This document shows, one piece after another, positions 32,165 through 42,249 of a stretch of DNA of 64,000 bases; within the stretch, counting starts at the first letter, position 1, and every line of letters starts with the position of its first letter. A program made the translations under genes and the position numbers. The notes beneath the pieces are model-generated. The model was given only the letters and a program-made list of their open reading frames with translations, was not told the DNA's origin and did no database searches. This stretch comes from Pseudocercospora fijiensis CIRAD86 (Eukaryota > Ascomycota > Dothideomycetes > Mycosphaerellales > Mycosphaerellaceae), in contig NW_006921534.1 of NCBI RefSeq assembly GCF_000340215.1, positions 310,001 through 374,000 on the forward strand, written 5' to 3'.

Positions 32165-33145
32165 TCATGAGGGCATATTCTCCAGCGCCGGAGGCTGTTC
32201 CGCCCTCTCAGCCTTCCGCGCCGCCTTCATCAACTCACTCTTCCTCTCCAAAACCAGTTCCCCAACCTTCCCAGGATCCCCAAATTTCACCTTCCCCTCC
32301 GTCAAAGCCTCATCACCCACCCGTCCCAACCTCTCCAACTCCCGATAAACATACGCCGTCACGCGCGCCAAATCCCGAAAATCCACATTCGGATCCGCTT
32401 TGAAAACATTCCTCCACACCGCCGTCGCCATGACCGCATCCCCTTTAATCAATCCCTCATCATACGCCAATTGCACACCCCTCCACTGCGTCCACAAATC
32501 CTTCAAATTCTTATTCCGAACCCCTCGTGCTGCCATGCCGTGCCACGTCGCCATACGATCTTCTGCCGCGTAGAAGAAATGATCGATGAGGTTTTGATGC
32601 CAGTCTTTTACGTATTTTTCGGGGAAACACCGCAGGCGTACGGTGAGGAGCCACATGTGGAGGTAGAGGACTTGGGCCCAGGAATTGAAGGTTACTTCTA
32701 GTCCCAATCCGCCTTTGGATTTGGGAGTGAGCCACCAGCCGGAACCTTCGCCGAGGTGGTCGCCGGCGGCGTTTTGAGGTGGTTTGCCTGGGGGTGTTTC
32801 TAGGGCTGAGGGGATGGTGTAGGAGCATTGGCGGGAGCATTCGAGGAAGAGGTCTTCGGTGCTGCCGTAGGCGATGTAGGGTTCTGTTGTGCTTCGTAAG
32901 GCAGAGGTTTTGCGGAGTGATGCGGCGATGTTCGTCATAGGGTTTTTGTCTTGGAGGCGATCGTAGTCTTTGGGTGTTGGAGGGCGACGATTTGGTTCAT
33001 CTGGATTTCGTTCTGGTTGGGAGGAGATGGTGCGATGTTGTGATGCTCTTGATGTGAGTGTCTTTGCGATATTGCGTTGAAGAAGGCGAGGCTGCTGCTG
33101 TCGCATTGCCAGTAGGCATGATGTGCACACTGTTTTGGCTGACAT
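32165..33145 (-). CDS. cbp3: ubiquinol-cytochrome c reductase assembly chaperone Cbp3
   Basis: 326 residues. The ATG at 33145 is chosen because it starts a mitochondrial presequence (MSAKTVCTSCLLAMRQQQPRLLQRNIAKTL), while upstream codons look like leader. Cbp3 with Cbp6 binds mitoribosomes and newly made cytochrome b for complex III assembly in the mitochondrial matrix. The ubiquinol-cytochrome c chaperone domain (about 165-300) shows the family sequence FNSWAQVLYLHMWLLTVRLR, then YVKDWHQNLIDHFFYAAEDRM and LKDLWTQWRGVQLAYDEGLIKGD. The N-terminal third is polar and less conserved. The C-terminal tail is basic and helical. Divergent from the PhyH gene. Confidence 0.92.
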   Translation of the reverse strand: MSAKTVCTSCLLAMRQQQPRLLQRNIAKTLTSRASQHRTISSQPERNPDEPNRRPPTPKDYDRLQDKNPMTNIAASLRKTSALRSTTEPYIAYGSTEDLFLECSRQCSYTIPSALETPPGKPPQNAAGDHLGEGSGWWLTPKSKGGLGLEVTFNSWAQVLYLHMWLLTVRLRCFPEKYVKDWHQNLIDHFFYAAEDRMATWHGMAARGVRNKNLKDLWTQWRGVQLAYDEGLIKGDAVMATAVWRNVFKADPNVDFRDLARVTAYVYRELERLGRVGDEALTEGKVKFGDPGKVGELVLERKSELMKAARKAERAEQPPALENMPS

Positions 33146-33694
33146 CGTTGTTAAGTTGCAAGTTTCAACGCTGATGGAGTTGTTCAAGAAACATCTCAAT
33201 CGCAAATCTATGATCGCATTACCCTGGTCAACTTCGCGGGAATGGCCACTGCAGCTCCGCATTAGACGGCCCGCTTCAAATATTGATTGTCAGCTTCTTC
33301 CAGACCTTCACCCCCCACAAAAGCCAGAGCCTTGGGGCAACGATTCAGCCTACTATCCTGGAGCTCCACGCAAACGGAGAAGCAAGCCAAGATTATTGTG
33401 TACTCAGCACATATCGTGAGTGCTGTGTCTTCCGGCTTCCAACTTAGCCCAGTTCTCGATGGCTGGACATAGTGCCGATTTGCCACAAGGCACTAACCTG
33501 CTTGCCTATCTCCAAGCTCTTACGCTGCAATGGCCGGCACCCCTGCTTGCACCGCGGGCAATGACAGCGAACTACACAACGCCATGTAGCTCGCTGGAAA
33601 TCGATAGGCGAAAATACGAATACTTGAAGGCCATTGCTCACGTTCTCCGCCTCGACTGATTTCAATCTCTGCTCAAGCGTATGACTACATCATA
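33146..33694. promoter_or_regulatory. divergent intergenic promoter, cbp3 / PhyH gene
   Basis: 549 bp between two outward-pointing start codons. Short ORFs on both strands (33287-33472, 33420-33659, 33444-33665) have no domain. No clear motif seen. Confidence 0.4.
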
Positions 33695-34799
33695 ATGCCT
33701 CACAGACTCTCCGACCCCGTAGCAATTGACACGTCGAAGCAGTATGGCGACTTCCGTGACCAGCTGTTCAAAGACGGCTACGCCGTAGTCAGGAATGCTG
33801 TCCCCGAAGAGAAATGCAAAGAATATATCGAGCGCATGACTCAATGGCTCGTAAGTTCTTCCACCAAATTCACTGACATCTGGCCGACTAAACTCTTCTC
33901 TACCATACGTAGGAAAAATTCCCTCTCGGCTTCGACCGCAATGATCCCAAAACATGGAACCCCCAACACCTCCCAGCTCATATGAAAGGAGGAATGTATC
34001 ACGGCTACGCAGTTGGGCACGAGAAGTTCGTCTGGGACGCACGTATTGAGCCCGGTGTTTTAGCTGCCTTTGAGACGATCTGGGGTACTAACGAGCTGCT
34101 CGCCTCCTTCGATGGTATCAACTACACACTGCCTTTGCCAGAAGGCGATCGTAAGCCGTCCACACCTTGGCCACATGTCGACCAATCTCCACACCTGCTC
34201 GGACTGCAATGCATTCAAGGGATCATCAACTTTGCTCCCAACGGTCCCAATGATGGTGGACTTGTCGTCTTGAAAGGCTCTCAGGCACTGTGTGAACAGT
34301 ACTTCAAATGCCACAGCAAAGACAAAAAGGAGAAATGGGGCCTGGTCCCAGATGACTGGCATGGCTTTGACCCAGAAGAGGTCCAATGGTTCAAAGACCG
34401 AGGTGCTGAAGAAGTTAAAGTCTGCGCCGCTCCAGGAGATCTTATCGTCTGGGACAGCAGGACTGTGCACTGGAATGTGCTCCCTCAGAGTGACCAAACC
34501 AGATCGGTCGTGTGTAAGTTTCATCTCTGCCCCTGCGAGGAGGCAAGATCTGACAGTTTTACTTCTTCTCAGACGCATGCTACACTCCAGCGGCCTTTGC
34601 TACTCCAGAGGAGCTCAAGCAAAAGGCCGAGATCTTTCACAACCGGACAAGAACCACTCACTGGCCACATCGTAACTTCTGGCACCAAGACAGGATCTTG
34701 CGGTTTGGTAAAGAGGATCCATATCATCGCGACAGGCCATTCGAAGAACCTGAGGAGACCGAACAGCTGTTGAAATTAGCTGGAGCCATGCCCTACTAG
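33695..34799 (+). CDS. phytanoyl-CoA dioxygenase (PhyH) family protein, 3 exons
   Basis: Join 33695-33850, 33913-34513 and 34573-34799; 327 residues. Introns of 62 bp (GTAAGT...CGTAG) and 59 bp (GTAAGT...TCTCAG) keep phase. This is an Fe(II)/2-oxoglutarate oxygenase of the double-stranded beta-helix fold. The metal triad is visible as WPHVDQS (His140, Asp142) and the distal TVHWN (His238). The 2-oxoglutarate side has the usual basic and aromatic residues in the last exon. The N-terminus FKDGYAVVRNAVPEEKCKEYIERM is typical of PhyH proteins. Substrate unknown. The gene ends only about 160 bp before the transposon island but its coding sequence is intact and shows no RIP. Confidence 0.9.
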
Positions 34800-34956
34800 C
34801 AGAGGAAGCTGGCATGATGCTTGCGACTCATCTTTATCTGGAAAAAGTCGGCCTAAAGACGATTATTCCAGCGAAGCGGGAGGCCAAAAAACAGGCACCT
34901 GGAGCAACCGAGGAGCTTGCGACGAGTGTTGTAGAAGGTGTCTGTTTTGGCCTTAC

Positions 34957-34976
34957 GCGAGCGCGAAATAACAATC
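34957..34976 (+). repeat. left 20 bp terminal inverted repeat of the outer element
   Basis: GCGAGCGCGAAATAACAATC, the exact reverse complement of 49946-49965. It lies at the transition from normal to A+T-rich DNA. CG-containing bases are kept although the island is heavily mutated. Confidence 0.85.
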
Positions 34977-35002
34977 AGACTCGTACTTAGAAGGAGCATA
35001 TA

Positions 35003-35020
35003 GCACCTGCTTACAGGTGC
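35003..35020. other. 7 bp perfect hairpin near the left end of the element
   Basis: GCACCTG (35003-35009), loop CTTA, CAGGTGC (35014-35020), 26 bp inside the left inverted repeat. Subterminal hairpins are a known feature of Helitron ends, though usually at the 3' end. Confidence 0.6.
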
Positions 35021-35188
35021 GTGTCGCGACGGTTTAATTGGCAAAAAGGCTCCCTATACAAATCTCAGCGCGCGATCTGATTAGTAGAAATCAAAAAGAA
35101 AGGTTACGTACCGCTCTAACTTTACTACAACTATAATAGCAGCACTACTACTATCCCTATACGTCTCGTATACGTATACGCATACGTA

Positions 35189-35425
35189 TACACGGAAGGT
35201 CGTCGAAAGTACGCCGAAAGCACGTACCGAAAGCACGTACCGAAAGCACGTACCGAAAGCACGTACCGAATACACGTGCCGAAGAGAAGATTACACTAAG
35301 AAGAGATAGTCAAAAAGAAGATCCTACAATGCGCTAACAGCATAATACGCCAATAGCACTAACAGTATAATACGCTAATAGTATAATGCGCTAATAGCAC
35401 AATACGCTAATAGTATAATACGATA
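35189..35425. repeat. two short tandem arrays (13 bp and 16 bp units)
   Basis: A 13 bp unit, CACGTACCGAAAG, occurs about four times with degenerate flanking copies (35189-35285). A 16 bp unit of the type GCTAATAGTATAATAC occurs about five times (35332-35425). Both lie in the non-coding left arm of the outer element. Confidence 0.75.
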
Positions 35426-35582
35426 AAAAAAATAGCAATATACTATCCCTACCTGCCTATTCCGTATACTATAACCTATAGCGACCTTCTATAGCAAAAC
35501 AAACTACTATCTATAGCGACCTTTTATAGTAAAAGCGCAATATAGGAAGAGCAAGGATATACAATAAAGGATATAGAGCAAT

Positions 35583-35738
35583 ACTTAAATGCTGAAACTA
35601 ATATTCATGTAAGGACTATCTAGCTACAGAGGCGAGAAGTCCTGAAGACAGCAGATTGCAGCCTCAGGCATTATGCACGTAATAGACCCTAAGACCCTGA
35701 AAGCCCTAAAAGGTAGGTATATACTACCTACTTCAAGT
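35583..35738 (-). repeat. 3' LTR of the Copia element
   Basis: 156 bp, beginning ACTTAAATGC and ending CTTCAAGT on the plus strand. It aligns without gaps to the right LTR, with 12 differences, all transitions. Confidence 0.92.
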
Positions 35739-35799
35739 TACCCCCTTATCGCGTGCATATAGCCAAACAAACAAACAAACAAAGGGGTACTAAACAATG

Positions 35800-38700
35800 T
35801 AGTTAAACGAGGCTATTTCTATCTCAATTAATACTTAGTAGTAGGCTAAGCGGCGCTCTCAATAGCGGCCTTATAATCGACTAGGTTTAACTGTTTAACG
35901 AAACGAGCATGTTTAAGCTTATTAAGCGGCTTAGTGAAGCTATTAGCAATCTGATTATAAGTGCTAATCTAGGTAACGGTAACAGTGCCGTCGGTGATCT
36001 TGTTACAGATATAGTGCACTCGAGCATCTATATACTTAGTGCGGCTATTAACGCTTATCGACTAAGTAATAGCGATAGCGGACTAATTGTCCTTATATAG
36101 TGTAATAGGCTTAATAGTGCCCTTGTAACTAATCTCACGACAGAGTAACCAAGGTCTAGCGGCCTAACTTGTATAGTAGTAGTCTACTAGCGAGTGTGAA
36201 GTAGAAGCCGCCTATCGAGCGGCGAGTAACTAGATCGTTAGCCTATAAGGCGTTATAGTATCTAGCAAGATTGAGCTTATCCTTGTTGCTTATGCCCTCG
36301 AAGCGCATACCGCGACTGAGCGTACTAACAAGATATTCAATAAGCTATAGAAGGGTATAATAGTGCTCTTTAGTCGGGTTAGCAATAAAGCGAGATAGTA
36401 GGCTAGTCGTGTAGCAGGCGTCCGGTCGAGTAATTATAGCAGGCTATAGGGCCTCGCTAATACCCTCTTAATACTTGGTCTTGAAAGCAGCGCTAGCTTT
36501 ATAGCCTTTAGGTACGCGTTGAATAGCTGACTTAATATAGCGAGGAGCTATTAGAGTAGTCGGGGCTATACGGCCTTGCATGCTATACTTCTTAGCTAGG
36601 CGGTTCAAATAGGCGTCCTATACTATATAGATAGTGCGGTCTTAGCGATTGCGAATAATGCGTATACCGAGATAGTAGTAAAGGTCGCTAAGTTCTCGCA
36701 TACTAAAACGGTCCTTTAGCAACTAAGCGACTGCCTGCAGGGTAGCTAAGGAGTGTGCGATAATAATCATATTATCTACGTAGATAATAATAATGGAGTT
36801 GCTAACGGTGTGTTTAAACACGCATACGTCGCTTAGTATAGGGATGAAGTTTAGACTCTTCAAGTACTTCCGAAGCTCTTTATACTACAGTATAGGCGAT
36901 TGCTTAAGGCTATAAAGGGCCTTTAGCAATAGGCAAACTATGCCCTTGCCACTACGGTCTTCAAAGCCGTATAGCTGCTTAATGTAGATCTTGTGCTTAT
37001 CGCTAATTATAGCGTTTAAGAACGCAGTAAGGATATCAAACTGCTAAGCCTCTAGGTCGTAGTAAGCAATCATAGCAAACAGGGCACGAAGTGTACTTAG
37101 TTTGGCGATAGCAGTATAGGTCTCATTATAGTCCTCGCCTTTAACCTAAGTGAAGCCCTTAACAACCTAACGGGCCTTAAATCGACTAAACGTACTATTA
37201 GCATCTCGCTTAATAGTGAACACCTATCTGCTACGGACGACCTTGCGGCTAGCAGGCACCTCCTGCTTAGCAACGTAGACCTAGGTAGCGTTGTCTATAA
37301 GCGACTTATACTTAGTCTTATAGGCCTCCTTCCATTATAGCTAATATAGCGACTCCTTAGCGGCCTTAAAGCTCTTTAGAATTGGAATGTTATTATTCGG
37401 GGTGTTGCCTTGTTCTACAATATAGCAGGCGGCTATAAAGCCCTTTATATAGGCTATTGGTATGTTAGCAAGGTTGCGGCGCTCTTTACGACTAGCACCG
37501 GTGTCGGCTAAATAGCTACGTAACAGGTCTCGAGTCGACTTATTGCTGCGAGTTAAGCGTATAGCACGCGGACCTATAGTATTAGGGCGTTCAAACTTAG
37601 GCAACTAGCCTAGTTCGCCCTTCTTGGCATTAGGGTTATATAGTAGCTGTTCGTTAGCTAAATAGAGGTCCTCTTTATTAGCGGCCGGCGGTTAAATATT
37701 AGGCATATCGTCCTTATTCGGTAGTAGGTTGACAACCTTATCTACTAAAGGAGCGGTAGCCTGCTCTGTAGGTTCTTCTTATTAAGGCGGAAGTTGCTGG
37801 ACTACACTAGCAGCTTTAGTTGCCTTCGGAGCCTTATTCGTCGTCGTATTGAACAAGGTAGGCATAACTAACTTAATAGTTATAAACTCGCTCTTAGACG
37901 GGTCGTTAGAATTGGTATATAGTTTAACACCCTATAGCAATTGAAGGTCGCTATCTGACTTAATAAATTGGACATCCTTCGAGGCAATAACCTTATACTT
38001 ATTAGGCAAATAGATTATATATTTGCCGGAGTCTACTAAGTCCTTAGCATAGCCAACTAGCTTACTAAGCTTGCCTCGAGGGTCAAACTTCTTACTACGA
38101 GCTACACTATAGTCGTAGATAATAGTCGTATAGCTATAGGCACGCAAGTACTAAATGCGTAGCTGCGTACGTAACTAGCCGAGCTCCTTAGCTACTACTA
38201 TATAGGGGCTATCTCTATCGAGTGCCTAGCTTAGTGTAATATTAAGTACCTATATAGCGGCAGTAACAGCCTGCGGCTATAGAGCCTTTAGAAGGTTAGC
38301 CTATAACATCATCTTCCGAGCGGTCGTGCATACGATATAGTTGCTAACTTTAGCAAGGCTATTCTGCGTAGAAGAATAGGGAGCCGTAACCTGTAGTATA
38401 ATGCTATTATCGCGGGCCTAGGATAGGAGTTAATTGCTACTATATTCACCCCCTCTATCGAGGCGGTAAATAGGAATTGAGTAGCCGGTTTAAGTGCGAA
38501 TGTAAACCCGATAGTCCTTAATTGCTACTGTAGCGCCTGTCTTTAGGCTGCTAGTATATTCGTAGCGATATGCTAACTTAGCGCACGTAAAGAGCGTAAA
38601 GTAACGCTCCTTACAAAGGCTAGGGTTAGTGATACAGACTACGTCAATATAGATAATATAGTAGATCGTAGATAGCCGTATTCGTAGTAGCCGGCTGTAT

Positions 38701-40400
38701 TCCTTATAGGCTATAGCTAAGCGGCAGGCAATGCAGTTATAGAAGGTCTGCTTCTTGTCGCTAGTGATAATAATGTAGCCTTCAGCCTCTAGGCGTAGAA
38801 GCTTAGTATAGTGAATATGGCTAAGCCGTAGGTGCTATTCGTTTATAGTGCCTATTGGCACCCCCTTCTTCGACAGAAGCGCAACAACCTAGCTATTAGG
38901 ACTAGACGTCGGGGTGTGTAGGAACGGAAGGCTATCCTTACGGTAAGTTTAAGCGACAGTGACCTTATTGCCCTTAGCATCGTATATAAACAAGACTCGC
39001 TTATCGTTATAGTAGAAGCAGCCCTTGTCGGCAAGCTTCTTAGTAGACAGAAGGTTAGCTGCCAGACCTAGAACATACAGTGTATTAGATAGCTTTATGT
39101 TGCTTATACTACGCTTATTGATAACCTTAGTCTAAGCTATACTAACTATCGTAGCGTACTTTGTGTTGCTACTAAACCGGACAGGGACGTAACAGCCTTC
39201 GTATTCAATAAGCAATGAAGGGTTATTAACTATATGTATGCTAGTACCTAAGTCGACAACCCAATCCGTAGTACGAGTGCCAGCCGTAAGAGCCGTAGAA
39301 ACTAGGTCGCTTACAGTAACCGTAGCTGTAAAGGCGTAATTGTAGCTTAGGTCTAATAACACCCCCGGGGTAGCATTAGCCGTATACAGCCCCTAAGCAC
39401 TATTCTAACTAGATAGCGGTTGCTGCTGTTGCTAAGCAGTTAGTCTACGCTACTGCTATTACTGCTACTGTTGCTATATCCCCTTCTTTTTAGCCTTCTC
39501 GCGCTCTCGGCGGAGTCGGTCTTCTTCCTTCAAATAAGGGTACTTAGTATAGCAGCGATTAGATAGGTAAGTGCCCTCGTAATAGGCGCACTTCGGACGG
39601 GGCTAACCATTCTAGTTGTTTCTACCGCGGCCTCGACTAGCAGAATTGCCGCGGCCTCTACGGTTGTTGCCTCGATTATTGCCTCGAGGCGCGTTGTTGT
39701 TGTTGCTAGCAGGTACTAGTTGCTATTGGCTATAGTATCTATTGTACTAGGCCTAATTGACTTAAGCAACGTTCTTATTAAGCAACGCGCTAATAATGTT
39801 GTCTAGTGTATTACTGTCAACTGCGAAGTTAGTAGCACGCATATGCTCTCGCCGCATCTAAGCGAATGCCTTATAGAATAGGCTAATTAGTATAATAAAG
39901 AAGTAGACAGCCTGATAGTCGCTAATAGCCAACTTAGTAGTACTTAGCGTACCCAACTTCTTCTTATAGTTATTGCAGAACTTCTCGAGGTCCTTTCCCT
40001 CGTACCGGAGGGTGATATATTCCTAGAATTGCATGAATTTAGTAGACCCACCGTTACTAGTATATTTCTTTTTAAGAAAGTCCTACACCTCCTTCGAAGT
40101 AGACAGACTAAGTAGCGATTGTTAAATATCGCTAACACAGTTAGCGAATATCTAGGTACGTGCTAACTAATCTTTAGCGTCCCATTTATCTTAGCGGTCT
40201 TCAAACTCCTTAGAAGACTTACTAGAGGCCTTAGAAAGGGGTCGCTAGCGGGTGCCTTATACATAGCGCTAGACCGATATACCTTTAAGGGCGCCTTTAG
40301 CGGCGTACGACTATAATAGGTAATTCTCCTTGTTCTTTAGCTTTGGAATATTGCTAATATAGGTGCTAGCGACAGCGCTAGTTAAAGATAGTGCTATTGC
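35800..40400 (-). pseudogene. Copia gag-pol, inactivated by point mutations
   Basis: Reading right to left, four regions can be identified. Near 39.5-39.6 kb lies a gag zinc knuckle with ligands partly lost (Cys and His codons TGC and CAC now read TAC). At about 39.24-39.28 kb is the protease, DWVVDLGTSIHIVNN. At about 37.93-38.15 kb is the integrase C-terminal GKY segment, KKFDPRGKLSKLVGY. At about 36.77-36.80 kb is the reverse transcriptase box YVDN (normally YVDD) in IIIIYVDNMIIIAHS. RNase H lies towards 35.9-36.4 kb. The frame is largely kept and damage is by substitution. Nothing here can make a functional protein. Confidence 0.88.
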
Positions 40401-40694
40401 GAACAGCGATAGCGATAGTAAAGACGAGATACAAACCGTGTATTAGGTATAGCGGACAGCCGAATAGCGTAGCCGCATAGGCGACGCGTCGTTAAATACT
40501 AGCGTAGCCGGACAGGCGACGCGGTGTTTGCTAGAAATCGAGGTGTTTGCTAGCTAATATAGTAGCGGCGGCGGCGACAACGACGTATTAGCGGCGGCGC
40601 GATTTTTGATAACAATACTAGCTACGCAGTAGTCGATAGAGTGACTATTAGAATCGTATAGAATGCGTGTTAGAAACGCAAGGGGCTTATAACC

Positions 40695-40850
40695 ACTTGA
40701 ATGCTAAAACTAATATTTATATAAGGACTATCTAGCTACAGAGGCGAGAAGTCCTGAAGACAGCAGATTGCAGCCTCAGGCATCATGCACGTAATAGACC
40801 CTAAGACCCTAAAAGCCCTGAAAGGTAGGTACACACCACCCACTTTAAGT
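40695..40850 (-). repeat. 5' LTR of the Copia element
   Basis: 156 bp, beginning ACTTGAATGC and ending CTTTAAGT on the plus strand. The termini form a 7 bp inverted repeat, ACTTGAA...TTCAAGT, if the unmutated base of each LTR pair is taken. Confidence 0.92.
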
Positions 40851-40855
40851 GCAAT

Positions 40856-42249
40856 AAAGGACTTAGTAAAAAAAAAAGAAGAATACTAAAGGGCAAAAAA
40901 CTATAGACGGGCAATACCCGGAGTTACTCTTGCGGATACGATATAGACCTCGAGCTTATTAACCCTTTAAGATACGTTACAAATTAACTAAGTAAATATA
41001 ACTACTAGACTTCGACCTTATACGCTTCCGAAGAAACGCCGCTATAGAAAACCTATCCCGGAGAACTGATTTCTTTAGGGTTAGACAATAGGTAGTTACC
41101 TCTACTAGTTTATTAGGCTGCTAGCTGCCTTAGAAAAGGCCGAAGCCTAAATCCCTTAGGTTCCCTACGTAACTTAATAACTAGGCGTAAAGGATTACTA
41201 TAACTCCTATACCTAGTTGCAGCTAGGCGTCGCTTCGTTATCGGTCGATTCTTATTAGTTAAAGGTTGTAAATTGTAGTGCTATTATATACCCTTATTGC
41301 TGCTGCCTACGGTAATAGCTTAGTTAGAAGGAGAAGGTAGAGAGGTAAGCTTTAAATAGCATAGTTAAGTGTTTAATTCCCTATATAGAAGCCTATTATC
41401 GATATTAAGATAGTGTCGACAGTATATACTAAACTAGTACCTAAACTAGTCCTAAATTCGCACCTAAACTCGTACCTAAACTCGCACCCTCCGAAGCCGC
41501 TAAGTTAAATCGATTAAGCGCATTTCTAGCAAAACTACGCTAGTAAAAGTAATTAATACGATAACGACGGCTGCCTTAGGCTCCGAGAATAGCTTCCTTT
41601 TAGCTAGGAGACTAACGTTAGCAAGATACGGATACTAAAGCGGTAGGCATAGGGGGTTTAGGAGGCGTGCCGACTATCCCCTCTGCCCTAAGCGATAAGG
41701 CTAGTAAAAGAAGGGTACTAAAGTAGAGGGCAAGTTGAGACCGAGCCTTAGCGAGTGTTCAATTTGTCCGGAACGCTAACGTCGGAGGAATAAGGGTATT
41801 AAAGTAGAGGGCAAGTTGAGACCGAGCCTTAGCGAGTGTTTAACTTGTCTAGAACGCTAACGTCGGACGAATAAGGGTATTAAAGTAGAGGGCAAGTTGA
41901 GACCGAGCCTTAGCGAGTATTTAACTTGTCCGGAACGCTAACGTCGGACGAATAAGGGTATTAAAGTAGAGGGCAAGTTAAGACCGAGCCTTAGCGAGTG
42001 TTTAACTTGTCCGGAACGCTAACGCTAGCAAAAGTAATACAGATATCGACAGCGCTTATAAAGACACGACAAGGTATATAGTTAATTAGTAAGCGGGTAG
42101 GTATAGTACTTTACTAGAGTCCGTACATTTATATATAAGAAGCCGCGCCCTACTTCTATTCCTAAATTGGCATAGTACGAGGTTCTAGAAACAAACAGAT
42201 AGCTAGAGCTTCTTCCTCTCCTTCTTATACTCCTTCTTATACGCTTCGA
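40856..42249. other. non-coding 5' part of the outer element
   Basis: RIP-altered DNA between the Copia target-site duplication and the Helitron reading frame. It carries the 81 bp tandem array (listed separately) and a short CCTAAACTAGTAC / CCTAAACTCGTAC repeat near 41440-41485. No gene. Confidence 0.6.
41713..42024 (+). repeat. 81 bp tandem repeat, four copies, each with an internal dyad
   Basis: Copies start at 41713, 41794, 41875 and 41956 (GGGTA-C/T-TAAAGTAGAGGG), period exactly 81; the fourth copy lacks its tail. Each contains CAAGTTGAGAC and, about 20 bp later, GTTTAACTTG, which can pair as a hairpin. Differences between copies are mostly C/T and G/A transitions, consistent with RIP. 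Confidence 0.9.

Larger units (their letters stand above)
35583..40850 (-). mobile_element. complete Copia LTR retrotransposon, RIP-inactivated, nested
   Basis: 5268 bp with two 156 bp LTRs and a perfect 5 bp target-site duplication GCAAT (35578-35582 and 40851-40855). It is in minus orientation, so the 5' LTR is on the right. Directly inside the 5' LTR (below 40695, minus strand) GGTTATAAGCCCC occupies the primer-binding site position. Inside the 3' LTR (above 35738, minus strand) GATAAGGGGGTA is the polypurine tract. Copia gene order gag-protease-integrase-RT-RNase H is recognisable, all with many TAG/TAA stops. The insertion is inside the Helitron-like element, so it is younger. Confidence 0.92.
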
